Assembly (NCBI GenBank): GCA_003165595.1
Contig: PLWQ01000041.1
Span: 81,986 to 145,985, forward strand
Length of the DNA: 64,000 nt
Origin: Fibrobacterota bacterium
GTDB taxonomy: Bacteria > Fibrobacterota > Chitinivibrionia > Chitinivibrionales > FEN-1185
Direction of reading: 5' to 3'
Part shown: positions 25,501 through 35,182 of the stretch, piece after piece
Layout: each line of letters begins with the position of its first letter
How positions within the stretch are numbered: position 1 is the first letter of the stretch
Notes under the pieces: model-generated
The model's input: the letters and a program-made list of their open reading frames with translations, nothing else
Told to the model about the DNA's origin: nothing
The model's database searches: none
Position numbers and translations under genes: made by a program

Positions 25501-25845
25501 ATGTACGCTCGCTGGTTAGTACCCGTGCTCCTTGGTCTTGTGATGTGTTCGGGAGCCAGTGCCGTCACCCATGTGATTTACTTCGGCGGCAATTATACAC
25601 CGGTGTACAATCCATCATCGACCACTGTCGCCGTGGGCGATACCATTTCGTGGCGGGGCGACTTCGACCGTCACCCGTTCTGCTTTGTGTCGGTTCCGGC
25701 CGGTGCGGCAACGGCGACAATTCCGTCCGGCGATCAAATCGATTACGTGGTTACAACCGTCGGGACCTATAGATACCAGTCCAACCTGCCGCATTCATTG
25801 GCGATGGTGGGCTCGTTTGTCGCGACGTCAAAGTTGCGCCCGTAA
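25501..25845 (+). CDS. Small secreted cupredoxin-like protein lacking the usual Cys ligand
   Basis: A 114-residue exported protein (signal MYARWLVPVLLGLVMCSGASA; ATG after GGGAGG). The body has a plastocyanin-like pattern: 'VAVGDTISWRGDFDRHPFCFVSV' and 'VGTYRYQSNLPHSLAMVGSFV'. In a blue-copper protein the second motif would read C-x(2-4)-H-x(2-4)-M; here a Gln/Ser stands where Cys is expected, while a His and Met remain, and the first His (DRHP) is present. So type 1 copper binding is doubtful. It may bind copper differently or not at all. It stands alone between a divergent nuclease-like gene and a repeat-rich spacer. Confidence 0.75.
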   Translation: MYARWLVPVLLGLVMCSGASAVTHVIYFGGNYTPVYNPSSTTVAVGDTISWRGDFDRHPFCFVSVPAGAATATIPSGDQIDYVVTTVGTYRYQSNLPHSLAMVGSFVATSKLRP

Positions 25846-26121
25846 AGTAGGATTGGTTGGTTGCCGTTGCAAGGGGGAAAGTTCCGTTCTTTGTGGTGGG
25901 GATGGGCATACAGCCTGGTGCCGCCTACCCTATGCCTGCGGCCTGGTTAGGCGGCACTTTGCTTCGGCAAACCCGCCGGTCCACGTAAGGCGTGGACTAC
26001 GCTGAGGCGTTTTCGCGGACCTTTTCGAATATGACAACGGCTGGTTCACTTGTTTATCCTGATGAAAGTATTATTACCGACCCCCGCATTCGTTACCTAT
26101 GTGGGACCCCTTGTATGGTTC
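25846..26121. repeat. Intergenic region with REP-like inverted repeats
   Basis: Holds a perfect inverted repeat GTGCCGCCTA / TAGGCGGCAC (25919-25958) followed by GTCCACG..CGTGGAC (about 25980-26000) and CTACGCTGAGGCG, which resembles repetitive intergenic palindromes of other genomes. A related 'TTAGGCGG..TTTGC' string occurs at 40259-40272. No gene is seen. Confidence 0.55.
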
Positions 26122-26160
26122 AAAAACAAGAGAGCCCCCGGAAGCTTCCGGAGGCTCTCT
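26122..26160 (-). terminator. Terminator for the third GH3 gene
   Basis: On the minus strand the stem AGAGCCTCCGG / CCGGGGGCTCT around AAGCTT is followed by CTTGTTTTTG. It lies 25 bp after the GH3 stop. Confidence 0.8.
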
Positions 26161-26184
26161 TTGTGTAAAGAAGAAAGATCCAGC

Positions 26185-28665
26185 TTAGTACGTCAGGCCA
26201 AACCCATACGCGAACAGCGGAGTTCCGCCGCTTCCGGTAAAATCGCCATAGGGCTGACCGGGCGTGACGGCGTACGGCGAGCCGGCCGGCGCATTGGCAT
26301 TTATCGGAACCTGCGCATACGTCGCGGGCCAGGTGTGCGACAGCTTTCCCGTGAAGTTTTCACCGTTGACGGCAAAGAGAAGGTCGGCAATGCCCTCGCC
26401 TTCGGGTCCTGGCAGCCAGGCGGCCACCCATGCATCGGCATTTGCGAGGTCGTCGGTGATGATAAGCGGCCGTCCCGAGTACATCACAACAACAACAGGT
26501 TTTCCCGTTGCATGTGCCGCTGAAATAAGCGTCTTGTGCGCGGCCGTAAGCGTCGACGGCTGACCGCCGGTAGTGCCTATGTCCCCGCCGCCTTCGGCAT
26601 AGGGCTGTTCGCCCACGCAGACCACGATGACATCGGTATTCGCGGGGATATTTGTGGCAGCCGCCAAGTAGGTGACGTTGGCGTCCACTGCCGCGATCGC
26701 GCCGCGAAGCGTGGTTCCGGAAGGCGGGGTAGGACGTGTCCGGCCGTTAGTGGTATCATCGTAGGCGCTCGGCCAATCCAGACACCATCCCCCGCACTGC
26801 ATATACATGTTGTCGGCGAAGTCGCCCAAAACGCACACATGCGCGGTGGGGCTTATCGGAAGCGGTTTTGTTCCGCCGACGGCATTGTTCTTGAGCAGAA
26901 CCAGGGACCTTCTCACGCACTCGCGCGCAATCGCCGTATGCGCGGCGCACTTGACAAAAGGCAGATACGCCCGGTTTGCAAGCGGATTCTGCATCAGGTT
27001 GAGGCGCAGCTTGACGCGAAGGATGCGTTTGCATGCGTCGGCGAGGCGGCCTGCGGCAGCGCCTTGAACAGCGGTGTACACGCCGGCAGGGCCAACGCCG
27101 TCCGGCTGCATGATGTTGTCCAGACCGTCGTTGAAGCTGTTGACAAGACTGTTTTGGGATGCGTCCCAGTCGCCAACGACAAACCCGTCGAATTTCCATG
27201 CGGTCTTAAGCGTATCGGTGAGGAGCGGCTTGTTGAAATGCATCCCAGTGCCGAGCCACGAACACATGCCGGCCATAGTGGTTGCAAGACCGTTTTGAAT
27301 AGCGGCCTTGAATGGCGGAAGATGAATACTGCACAAAATGTTTTGAGCATTCGCGCCACTCGCGGTCGCGCAGTTGCCCGCATTTGCGCCGTTCACCGCA
27401 CCGCCGCCGCCCGCAAAATGCTTTGCCGTTGCGGCCACAACGCAGGGTGCGGAAAGATCCGTTCCCTGGAAACCGCGAACCGCGCCGACAACCATGGGAA
27501 CGGTTCCGTCGGGCGATTCATCCCAGCCCTCGTAGAAACGCCCCCAGTTAATGCTTCTCGGAACATCCACAACCGGGGCAAAAGCCCAGTTTATTCCCAT
27601 GCTGCGAAGTTCGATGGCGGTGATTCTTTCTTCAAGTTCGGCAAGAAGCGGGTTGTGCGTGCATCCCATGCCGATGTTATGCGGGAACATGGTTCCGCTG
27701 GGCGGCGAGATGAAGCCGTGTACGGCGTCAATTCCAATCATCTTGGGCGTGCCCTGCAATCCGATAGTGCCTGTTTGCCATCCATCGGAAGTATTGGCGT
27801 TATCCGTACAGGTGGGACCGCCATTTCCAACGCCGTAGAAAACGGTTCCCCACGTATTGGCCGTGGCGTATTGAATTCCCTGGCATACCTCATAGGCTTG
27901 CCACGAGGGCGTATTGTGGGCGTTCATTATGGAGTCGACCTGCGCATCGACGTCACGGGTCGCGATGGCAATGTCTCCAACGTCACCGGTATATGAGTCG
28001 ATGGCCTTGAGAGTCGCGAAGTAATTGGTCTTGCCCGCGCGAATGGTGTCGACGGAGGCCATCATTTTCGGCATGGCCCGGGTCTGCACGAAGTTGTCCG
28101 ACTCGGTCATTGTTCCATTGCCGGATTTTCCCGTGTAAAGAAGCGTCTTTGACTCCACCTGTGAACCGTTTGCCACCTGCACCACATATGCCTGACGGGC
28201 AACACGCTGCCGGAGCAGAGCAAAAGGAGATACCTGGTAGTTACCCTTTTTCAGAACGTCGTTGAAAACCGTTTGCACTTTTTGACCGCCAAGGGTAAAA
28301 AGATTGACGGTGATCCTCTGGGTCCCGGAAACATGGAAGTGAATCATGCTGCCCTGGGCACCCAGGTTCAGCGACGAAACCAAGCCGTTTTCGCCGGCAT
28401 TCTTGGCATTAATAACCCCCGTACCCGAGCAGTTGTACATCTGAAGGTTCTTAACATCAAACTTGGCAGGATCAATGAGTGTGAACCGCCCGTTGGGACA
28501 GGTGTAGGCCCACACAAGCCTGCTATTGAGGTTGGTGTACATTACCATCGCGTCGGCAACCGGCGTACCGGTACCATCCACTACTCTTCCGGTTACCTGT
28601 GCAAATGCCGCCTGCGATGACAGAAGCGTACATGCAAGGAAAAAAAGACAAAGACGTCGTACCAT
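26185..28665 (-). CDS. Secreted glycoside hydrolase family 3, divergent third paralogue
   Basis: An 826-residue GH3 with a signal peptide (ending AAFAQ), a carboxypeptidase-regulatory-like domain (VTGRVVDGTGTPVADAMVMYTN) and then a sorting-like stretch at about 118-170 (ITVNLFTLGGQKVQTV...KGNYQVSP...AYVVQVANG). The catalytic part follows, with AKHFAGGG in place of KHFAGDG, nucleophile motif FVVGDWDA (Asp about 499), and the usual ending FTGKLSHTWPA...LFAYGFGLTY. It is clearly more distant from the 5044/8078 pair than they are from each other. Start ATG after GGGGGGAGT. A beta-glucosidase or related exo-hydrolase is expected. Gly instead of Asp in the KHF motif, where barley ExoI uses Asp near the sugar, could alter specificity. 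Confidence 0.92.
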   Translation of the reverse strand: MVRRLCLFFLACTLLSSQAAFAQVTGRVVDGTGTPVADAMVMYTNLNSRLVWAYTCPNGRFTLIDPAKFDVKNLQMYNCSGTGVINAKNAGENGLVSSLNLGAQGSMIHFHVSGTQRITVNLFTLGGQKVQTVFNDVLKKGNYQVSPFALLRQRVARQAYVVQVANGSQVESKTLLYTGKSGNGTMTESDNFVQTRAMPKMMASVDTIRAGKTNYFATLKAIDSYTGDVGDIAIATRDVDAQVDSIMNAHNTPSWQAYEVCQGIQYATANTWGTVFYGVGNGGPTCTDNANTSDGWQTGTIGLQGTPKMIGIDAVHGFISPPSGTMFPHNIGMGCTHNPLLAELEERITAIELRSMGINWAFAPVVDVPRSINWGRFYEGWDESPDGTVPMVVGAVRGFQGTDLSAPCVVAATAKHFAGGGGAVNGANAGNCATASGANAQNILCSIHLPPFKAAIQNGLATTMAGMCSWLGTGMHFNKPLLTDTLKTAWKFDGFVVGDWDASQNSLVNSFNDGLDNIMQPDGVGPAGVYTAVQGAAAGRLADACKRILRVKLRLNLMQNPLANRAYLPFVKCAAHTAIARECVRRSLVLLKNNAVGGTKPLPISPTAHVCVLGDFADNMYMQCGGWCLDWPSAYDDTTNGRTRPTPPSGTTLRGAIAAVDANVTYLAAATNIPANTDVIVVCVGEQPYAEGGGDIGTTGGQPSTLTAAHKTLISAAHATGKPVVVVMYSGRPLIITDDLANADAWVAAWLPGPEGEGIADLLFAVNGENFTGKLSHTWPATYAQVPINANAPAGSPYAVTPGQPYGDFTGSGGTPLFAYGFGLTY

Positions 28666-28810
28666 ACTCCCCCCTGCTGCGTTGAAGATTGGTGAGATTT
28701 GAAAATGAAGCTCGTTATATTCTCTTCCCCTCAGAACCTATGCAATCAATATATGAAAAAATAATTGGCCCGTCCACATAATATAAGAAAATAATCCGCT
28801 TAGATTAAGT

Positions 28811-28945
28811 ATGAAAGTTGAAAAGTTTATAAGTTGAAGAGTTACGCGGGGAACTAACGGTTCCAAGCTACCAGTTGAAAGTTGAAAAGCGCAAAGTCTG
28901 TTTTTCAACTTTCAACTTTCAACTTGGAACTTGGAACTTGTAACA
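28811..28945. repeat. AAGTTGAAAG / CTTTCAACTT repeat cluster
   Basis: The plus strand carries AAAGTTGAAAAGTTTATAAGT, then AGTTGAAAGTTGAAAAG, and then the complementary CAACTTTCAACTTTCAACTT followed by GGAACTTGGAACTTG. The two arms can pair as a long AT-rich hairpin just past the stop of the minus-strand CsgG-PorV gene, so it may act as a transcription terminator. It is related to the 24592-24655 motif. Confidence 0.65.
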
Positions 28946-28955
28946 CCTTTTTCGT

Positions 28956-30497
28956 TCAGAATCCCATCCTCAGCGAGAAATTGGCAACCGGAAGCGATGG
29001 TCCAAGGTTGTACTCGTATGCCGCGTCTGCCGCAAAGTACTTCCCCCCCATCCATTCCAGAGGGATCTTGAGGCCGAAGCCGGCGGTGAGTATCCAGGGC
29101 TGATCGAATGCGGGGTCTTTCTTGGCGCCGGCCCGGATGAGCAGCACCTGCCACACCTCCTGCTCGATGCCGCCGGCGAATTTCCACGGCTGATCGCTGT
29201 ACAGCGGAATTTGACCTTCACAAATAAGAAACGTCGAATATCCCGCCTGATAGGTGCCGCCGACGAGCAAAACCGGCGGCTGCGATTCCAGATATTGATC
29301 GGAACCATTATTGACTTTTACGTATGTCGGCAGGTCCTTGCATACAACGCCCAGCCGTATGTGGTCGGCAAGCTCGGCCTGCATTCCCACATCGAGCCCG
29401 GCTCCCAGGCTGTTCTGGCTCACGTCCCCGTCGGCCCGCGCGGGCGTGTTGATGTTGATGAGTTTGACGGTAACTCCCAGAGAAATGGGCCTGAGAAACG
29501 GCAGGAGCCTGTTGAACTTGTAGGCGTACGAAGAGAGGAAATACATTTCGTTCTGCAGGTGGTCGTAATCCGAGATGTAATACAGCGCATGGCCAAACCC
29601 GAAATCACGCGTCGCCTTGTTTGCGAAGGAGGCGGCAAAGAGGTTGAGCTGCTCGAACCGGTACTGATAGGCAAGGGCGATATCCATGTTGGGAACCCAG
29701 GCAATTCCCGCCGGATTGTAGAACACGCCGGTGGCATCATCCGAGGCGGCAACGTAGCATTCGCCCATCGCGCTTGGCCGGGCAAAAAGCGGAATGTTGA
29801 GCGAGCTTGAATTCCTGTGGCTCGCGGAGGACGTGTCGAAATTGGCCTGATGGCTAAAATTGGAGAGCGTTCCGTTTGCCGCGGCCCAGACCAGACCTGC
29901 GGCGAGCACCGCAACAGTCGAAATCACCGGCTGTATCTCGTTGTGAACCTGCGGACCAAAATAGGGGCCGGCCTTTACCGAATCTTTCCCCGCCGATAAT
30001 CCGTGCAGCTTGTAGGTGGCCGCTTTTACCACGCCGGCAAGCGTGGCCCCGGCCTCCGCCTCCATGCTCACGCGCCGAGACACCTGGGTACTCTGCACGT
30101 CCAGCAGGACCAGTGAAATGCCGATGCGGCTCCCGTTTTTGTCAAGCTCGCCGTACACCATGCGATCGAGCCCGAGGGCCGAGCCGATGGCCGCGACGCA
30201 GCGAGGGTCCCTGCAATGCGAGGGAAATTTCTGTTTGATGCCGGCAAACGCCGTCTCGAGGTCGGCCTGCGGATACACTTTGTAAAACCCGATGTCTCCC
30301 AGCGTCTGGGCCACCGCTTCATTCGCTTTGGCCGCGGTCGCCGCGTCGGCCCCGGTGATGTCGAGGTTAATCACGCCCACGCGGATCTTCGACTGGCTGG
30401 CGTCGGGAGCCGGATTCGTCGATTCGTCCTTTGCGGAAACGCCAAGGGCCGCCACGCACATCCACACGACGAGGCCGGAAATAGCAAACGATTTCAC
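28956..30497 (-). CDS. CsgG-like domain fused to PorV/UPF0164-like outer-membrane barrel
   Basis: A 513-residue exported protein (signal ending GVSA). Residues about 37-165 are CsgG-like ('IRVGVINLDITGADAATAAKANEAVAQTLGDIGFYKVYPQADLE', 'CRDPRCVAAIGSALGLDRMVYGEL'). From about 235 onward it is a PorV/UPF0164-type barrel with the hallmark 'LFARPSAMGECYVAASDDATGVFYNPAGIAWVP', repeated amphipathic strands and a C-terminal aromatic end (SLRMGF). PorV acts in type IX secretion as the shuttle/anchor partner of C-terminal sorting domains, which are abundant in this window. The fusion places a periplasmic sensor/assembly domain on the barrel. It follows the 1526-residue gene by 52 bp and is probably its operon partner. 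Confidence 0.85.
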   Translation of the reverse strand: MKSFAISGLVVWMCVAALGVSAKDESTNPAPDASQSKIRVGVINLDITGADAATAAKANEAVAQTLGDIGFYKVYPQADLETAFAGIKQKFPSHCRDPRCVAAIGSALGLDRMVYGELDKNGSRIGISLVLLDVQSTQVSRRVSMEAEAGATLAGVVKAATYKLHGLSAGKDSVKAGPYFGPQVHNEIQPVISTVAVLAAGLVWAAANGTLSNFSHQANFDTSSASHRNSSSLNIPLFARPSAMGECYVAASDDATGVFYNPAGIAWVPNMDIALAYQYRFEQLNLFAASFANKATRDFGFGHALYYISDYDHLQNEMYFLSSYAYKFNRLLPFLRPISLGVTVKLININTPARADGDVSQNSLGAGLDVGMQAELADHIRLGVVCKDLPTYVKVNNGSDQYLESQPPVLLVGGTYQAGYSTFLICEGQIPLYSDQPWKFAGGIEQEVWQVLLIRAGAKKDPAFDQPWILTAGFGLKIPLEWMGGKYFAADAAYEYNLGPSLPVANFSLRMGF

Positions 30498-30549
30498 ACA
30501 ATCCTCCGGGTTAATTATCCGTGCACGAACTCAGTGGCGCCGCCGCCTG

Positions 30550-33500
30550 CTATTTGACAAGTACAACCTGCCGCATGTAGTTCTTTTCCTTGCCGCCGGA
30601 GTCCTGCACCGTCAGCACGACAAAGTATCTGCCGTTCTTGCACATCAGCCGGCCATTGACCGGAAACGTTTTCGAATTTTCGTCGGGACCGTCGGAAAGG
30701 GTTTCCCATTTCATTTCACCCGACGTGGTGCGCCCGTCCCACCACAGCCTGTACTGCACCATCTTGGGGGCGCCTTGGTTGACAACCGAGCACACGAGAT
30801 CGCCAAGCACGCTGTAGATCTTGATCCTGATGTTGCGCAGCTGCTGGTCGGGAACGTCGGGTGTAAACGAAATGCACGTGCCCTTGGGCGCGCCGGGCCC
30901 GAATTTCGCGGCAAGCAGCGGAAAATCGGATGGGCTGCGCAGCGGCGAGAACGGGTTCGGAAGCACAGAAAGGGTGGTCTGTAAGGCACCCGACAGTGAC
31001 AGCACCGCGTACCGGGAAAAATGGGTGGTGGTCGCGTTGATTGTCTTCTTGTCAAGCGACAGTTGCGAACTGCCGAGCGCCGTCCACAACAGGCTGTCCT
31101 CGCTCCAGGTGCCAACCGCCAGGGGATTGGCGAGATTGGCCCCCTGCGGGATAGTGAGGGTGATCTGAATGCTGTCGCGCCCATCCTGGCGGAACGTGAC
31201 GCCATTCAGCTCGGTGATGTCGTACACCGAGCCCACCACCGTCCGAAGGCCCGTCATCCTGGCAATCTGGTTTGTCAGTGAAGGCGTCAGCATCTGAAAC
31301 AGCGCCGATTTGTCGATTGGAGCGACGCTGTCGGGAATGACAATAGTGCATCCGGCGAGGTTGGACATTGTGTCGGCCCCTGTCCCGGATACCAACAGAT
31401 GCTGGACCGCCAACCCGTATTGCGCCGGATCGGAGGCTGCGGGATTGAATTCGCCCGAGAGGGAACCGACCTGCGCCCAGATTCTCACGTTGCCCACGAA
31501 TTTCCTTGCCGGCTTGAATACGCCGTCCGCCGACATGACGCCCGCGCCTGTCGGCGAGATATTCCACGCGGGCGTTATGACGAACACGTTTTTGCCCGTG
31601 TCGAGGCCCTCGGCAATAAATTCGGCCTTCGACAGAGACGAGGTAGTGATAGGAAACGGATTCTGGGCGTCTATCCGGCGTACCCGAACCGAGGAAATCC
31701 TGGTGCCCGAAACGCGAAGAAACACGGCAATCAGCGGAGACGGTATGTACCTTTTGTCAATTCTGATCCTGGTAGTGTCGATGCCGGCCACCAGCCGCAG
31801 CGCGCCGGCGGAAGCCGAGGCCCCGGTCCCTACGACGGTCGAAAGTCCCCGATTGCTCGTAAGGGTGCCGCCCTGTCCAGAAAGCTGCCACGAAATGCCG
31901 TTGGAATCCATCCGAGTCGCCGCAATGAACTGCGACCCGTAATATCCCTTTATCGTGAATGTTACTTGGGCGCCGGAGGGAAGCAGCGTGGTGTCGCCCG
32001 CCGAAGGGGTTATTTCCAACTTTGTCAATTTTGACGAGTCGGGCGCCACATAGACGCCAAAGGTCTCTTGCGTATATCCATAAATGTCGGCGCCCCGGTA
32101 GCCGCGGAAATAATACACGAGCGTGCTTCCGTCCTTCTGCGGCCGTACCCGGAACGAATAGACCTTAAGCGAATCCTTTATCGTTGCAACGGAAAAGGAC
32201 TGAGAAGTCGCATCTTTGAAGTAGACGGAAGCGGAATCCATCGAAAGTGATGATCTCATGACCAGAGAAATCGAATCATTGCTCAGGGCAAGCGTTTCGG
32301 CCGTGGCATTGTATGCCGGCAGAGAGACGCTGTCGACATGGATGGTGGTCTCGGCGGCCGCGATAGACATGGTGTGATAAGCAAGATCCACAATCGAATC
32401 CGCCGCGCCGTCCACCGATACGATGTAAGGGCCCGCTCCCACGCCGCGGACCGTGTCGCGCACCGACAGCGTCTTTACAAGAGGCGACAGGATCTTGATG
32501 GACGCGGTCTGGTCGGCGCCCCCGTTCACCACCCACCTGCAGGATTTTGAGCCGGGACTCATGTACACGGCAAGGTTGGAAGCATCGTTTTGACCTTCGA
32601 TGGTGGTCCTTCCCGAACTTACGTAGACCGTGTCGTTCGGCGAGACCGAGTCGGTGACATAGCCGCTACCGCCGGCCCGTATCACAAAACCGCCGTCGGG
32701 CAGGTTGCGCATCTCAAAATAGCCGTTTGCCTGGCTCGTGGCCGACGCAGTGACCTGGTTGGCGGGTTTGTCGATCAGATTGACAGTTGCGCCAGCCACG
32801 GGCGCCTTTGACGCGCTCGACTTGACAATCCCGTTCACCATGCCGAGGGCCATGAGCGTGTCGGCGCACGCGGTGGTTATCCCGCCGCGCGTGGTGTCGG
32901 CCAGGAACCGCGAGTGCGCCACGAAACCGGCGGCGCTCGAAATCATCTTGTACGTATGGCCGCCGGGAACGCTCGCCGAAAAGTCGCCGTAGGTGGCGCC
33001 GCTTGCGGTTGTAAATGTGTCGGTCGATGCGGTATCGGTGAACCGTACAGTCGCATTCGTGATGGGAGCAATCGCGCTGCTCGCGCCCACCCAGGTCCGT
33101 CCGTACACGTACCCGGTGAGCAGCGCCGCGCCCGCGGGCATCACAACCGACAGCTGCATGGAACTTGACACGTTGATAAGCTTGCTGTACGTTGTAAACC
33201 CAATTCTGGATGCGTAGACGGTGTAGGTGCCGGGGCTCAGCGAAAACGAGAACGAGCCGTCCTGCGACGTGGCGGGGCATTCGTCGATCACCTGGCTTCC
33301 GTTAAGGATTTTGACATCAGCGCCTATTATCGGCGAACCCGTGCCGTTCTTGACGACGCCGGAGACGGTGAACGGATTGGCCTTAAGAACAATGGTCCCG
33401 AAATTCAAATTTTGCCCGTAGGCTACGGTCGTCTTCTTGGGCAGCGAGGCGACATACGACGTTTTGGCCGCGCCCACCGTCCAATCGGCCGCGTAGCACG

Positions 33501-35130
33501 AAAGCACGAAGTTTCCCAGCGCGTCGGTTGCGGCGCGCACGGTGTCGCCGCGGTCCGATACGGCCGTGACGGTCGCCGCGCCGATGCCCGCGTTTGCTTC
33601 GTCGAGTACCTTGCCGTACACGGTAGCGTCGGGCCGCTTCAGAAAGAACGTGTCGACAAGGGTCGCGCCCGAGTCGAGCGTGAGGGTCTGGACAAGCGGC
33701 TGGTAGCCCGTCTTGTTTGCCGTGAGGCGGTACGTGCCCGCAGGCCTGTCGCGGTACAGGTTACCGTTGAGGTCGGTGTAGAACAGCACCGGCGCCTCAA
33801 GCGATCCGCTCAGCACCTCAACATCCATTTCTACCGCGGCGACCGGGCTTTTCACCGTGTCCAGCCCCGAGGTACCCGAGGTAATGATCCTTTCTCTTGT
33901 GAACAACTGCATGGTCCCCATGGCCGGCGCGCTGTACGTGAAATTGGCAAGGTCGCTTGCCGTGCTGGCTCCCTTGCTGTCGATGGCGAACACTTTCCAT
34001 GCGTAATGATTGTTGGTGAGCACGGTGTGCGAGTTGATGGAAACGCGGCCGGTGTCGGTGGCGTCAATGACGCCGTTCTTTCCCGCAAAGTCTCCGGCGG
34101 TCACTTCGTTTTGCCACACCACGAGCTGCGCATCCGCGCTCTGGGCGCCGGTGGCCGAATAGCTCATGTAAAGGTACACCTTGTAGGTGTTCGCCTTGGC
34201 ATCAAGATTGGTCCAGGTGAACGTGATGATGCTGTCTTTCTGATACGTGCGCACCGTATCGCCCCCGAGTCCCGGAGAAATCAGGCGCGGTTTTGCAAGC
34301 GAAACGCCCTGGATGGTGAAGCTCTTGGGCAACCCGTACCGCGTTGACGTATAGGCCATCTGATTTCCATAATTGTTAAGCACCACCCACGAATAGGTCT
34401 GGCCGGGCGATAGCGGGGGCGGGCTGGCCGTGATGGTGCCCGAAGGGTCGGGCGCCCCGTACACGATCTGCGTCTTGGGGGTTATAGCCTGCCAGATAAT
34501 GCTCAGGCCGGAAATCTTGATACCGCCCCCCGCGGTCGAATCGACCGAGAGCGGTTCGTCCGAGAGAATAACGTGATAATAGGGAACGCCGGGGTTTGCG
34601 TCCCAGGTAAACGTGGGTGTGAGATCGGTGATGTTTCCAATGGGAGTGCGGGTATTAACCGGCTGGTCGGTCTCGACGATCATCTCCATTTCATTCGAGG
34701 CGAACACCGTGTCGTGCCCCTGGATGCTTGTCTTGAACGCTACCACATAGTAATAAACGCCCGGGCCCATACCGGTCTGATCCTTGGGCCGGAATCGGAT
34801 ACCGCGCTTGGGCGGATATCCTCCCAGGAACCGGTTGCTTTCCTGCTGAATGGTGCCGTCTTGCAGCGTGTCGACACAAAATTTGTCAACCTTGTAGTTG
34901 TAGTTGCTGATGTTCCCGCCGCCCGGCGACTTGTCAAAATAGAGGACACCCGAATCGGGCGCGGTAAAGCCCGGACGCGCCAGGCCGGTCCATTGCACCC
35001 AGACCTGGCTATCGGCTGCAATGGCGGCCAGCGGAAACTGGGTGAGGATATACGCGGAAGACTGCTGGGCCATGCCGGCAGAAGCCGCGCACAGGACAAG
35101 GGCCATCGCGAACCGAAGATTGACGATCAT
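30550..35130 (-). CDS. 1526-residue secreted protein with carboxypeptidase-regulatory-like repeats and FlgD/sorting-like C-terminus
   Basis: Begins with a signal (MIVNLRFAMALVLCAASAGMAQ). The N-terminal third has Ig/FN3-like sections ('TPTFTWDANPGVPYYHVILSD'). From about residue 450 there are at least four carboxypeptidase-regulatory-like domains ('GTYRLTANKTGYQPLVQTLTLDSGATLVDTFFL', 'VYGKVLDEANAGIGAATVTAVSD', 'VSGVVKNGTGSPIIGADVKIL', 'VNGIVKSSASKAPVAGATVNL'). A 'SDRGDT/PASVAPIDKSALF'-like region follows, and the last 130 residues (LSVLPNPFSPLRSPSD...NIRIKIYSVLGDLV...VRLWWDGRTTSGE...GRYFVVLTVQDSGG) form a FlgD-Ig-like sorting end. The protein looks like a secreted scaffold of the type IX kind. 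The CsgG-PorV fusion lies directly downstream, so it may be its dedicated cargo or partner (inference). Confidence 0.87.
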   Translation of the reverse strand: MIVNLRFAMALVLCAASAGMAQQSSAYILTQFPLAAIAADSQVWVQWTGLARPGFTAPDSGVLYFDKSPGGGNISNYNYKVDKFCVDTLQDGTIQQESNRFLGGYPPKRGIRFRPKDQTGMGPGVYYYVVAFKTSIQGHDTVFASNEMEMIVETDQPVNTRTPIGNITDLTPTFTWDANPGVPYYHVILSDEPLSVDSTAGGGIKISGLSIIWQAITPKTQIVYGAPDPSGTITASPPPLSPGQTYSWVVLNNYGNQMAYTSTRYGLPKSFTIQGVSLAKPRLISPGLGGDTVRTYQKDSIITFTWTNLDAKANTYKVYLYMSYSATGAQSADAQLVVWQNEVTAGDFAGKNGVIDATDTGRVSINSHTVLTNNHYAWKVFAIDSKGASTASDLANFTYSAPAMGTMQLFTRERIITSGTSGLDTVKSPVAAVEMDVEVLSGSLEAPVLFYTDLNGNLYRDRPAGTYRLTANKTGYQPLVQTLTLDSGATLVDTFFLKRPDATVYGKVLDEANAGIGAATVTAVSDRGDTVRAATDALGNFVLSCYAADWTVGAAKTSYVASLPKKTTVAYGQNLNFGTIVLKANPFTVSGVVKNGTGSPIIGADVKILNGSQVIDECPATSQDGSFSFSLSPGTYTVYASRIGFTTYSKLINVSSSMQLSVVMPAGAALLTGYVYGRTWVGASSAIAPITNATVRFTDTASTDTFTTASGATYGDFSASVPGGHTYKMISSAAGFVAHSRFLADTTRGGITTACADTLMALGMVNGIVKSSASKAPVAGATVNLIDKPANQVTASATSQANGYFEMRNLPDGGFVIRAGGSGYVTDSVSPNDTVYVSSGRTTIEGQNDASNLAVYMSPGSKSCRWVVNGGADQTASIKILSPLVKTLSVRDTVRGVGAGPYIVSVDGAADSIVDLAYHTMSIAAAETTIHVDSVSLPAYNATAETLALSNDSISLVMRSSLSMDSASVYFKDATSQSFSVATIKDSLKVYSFRVRPQKDGSTLVYYFRGYRGADIYGYTQETFGVYVAPDSSKLTKLEITPSAGDTTLLPSGAQVTFTIKGYYGSQFIAATRMDSNGISWQLSGQGGTLTSNRGLSTVVGTGASASAGALRLVAGIDTTRIRIDKRYIPSPLIAVFLRVSGTRISSVRVRRIDAQNPFPITTSSLSKAEFIAEGLDTGKNVFVITPAWNISPTGAGVMSADGVFKPARKFVGNVRIWAQVGSLSGEFNPAASDPAQYGLAVQHLLVSGTGADTMSNLAGCTIVIPDSVAPIDKSALFQMLTPSLTNQIARMTGLRTVVGSVYDITELNGVTFRQDGRDSIQITLTIPQGANLANPLAVGTWSEDSLLWTALGSSQLSLDKKTINATTTHFSRYAVLSLSGALQTTLSVLPNPFSPLRSPSDFPLLAAKFGPGAPKGTCISFTPDVPDQQLRNIRIKIYSVLGDLVCSVVNQGAPKMVQYRLWWDGRTTSGEMKWETLSDGPDENSKTFPVNGRLMCKNGRYFVVLTVQDSGGKEKNYMRQVVLVK

Positions 35131-35182
35131 GGAAAAATCCTTTCGGAAACCGAAGACTCACCGTTTGCAAACCGAGAAACTC

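Noticed and set aside
33412..34347. 311-codon plus-strand frame
   Set aside because: Antisense shadow of the 1526-residue secreted protein; no start signal or domain.
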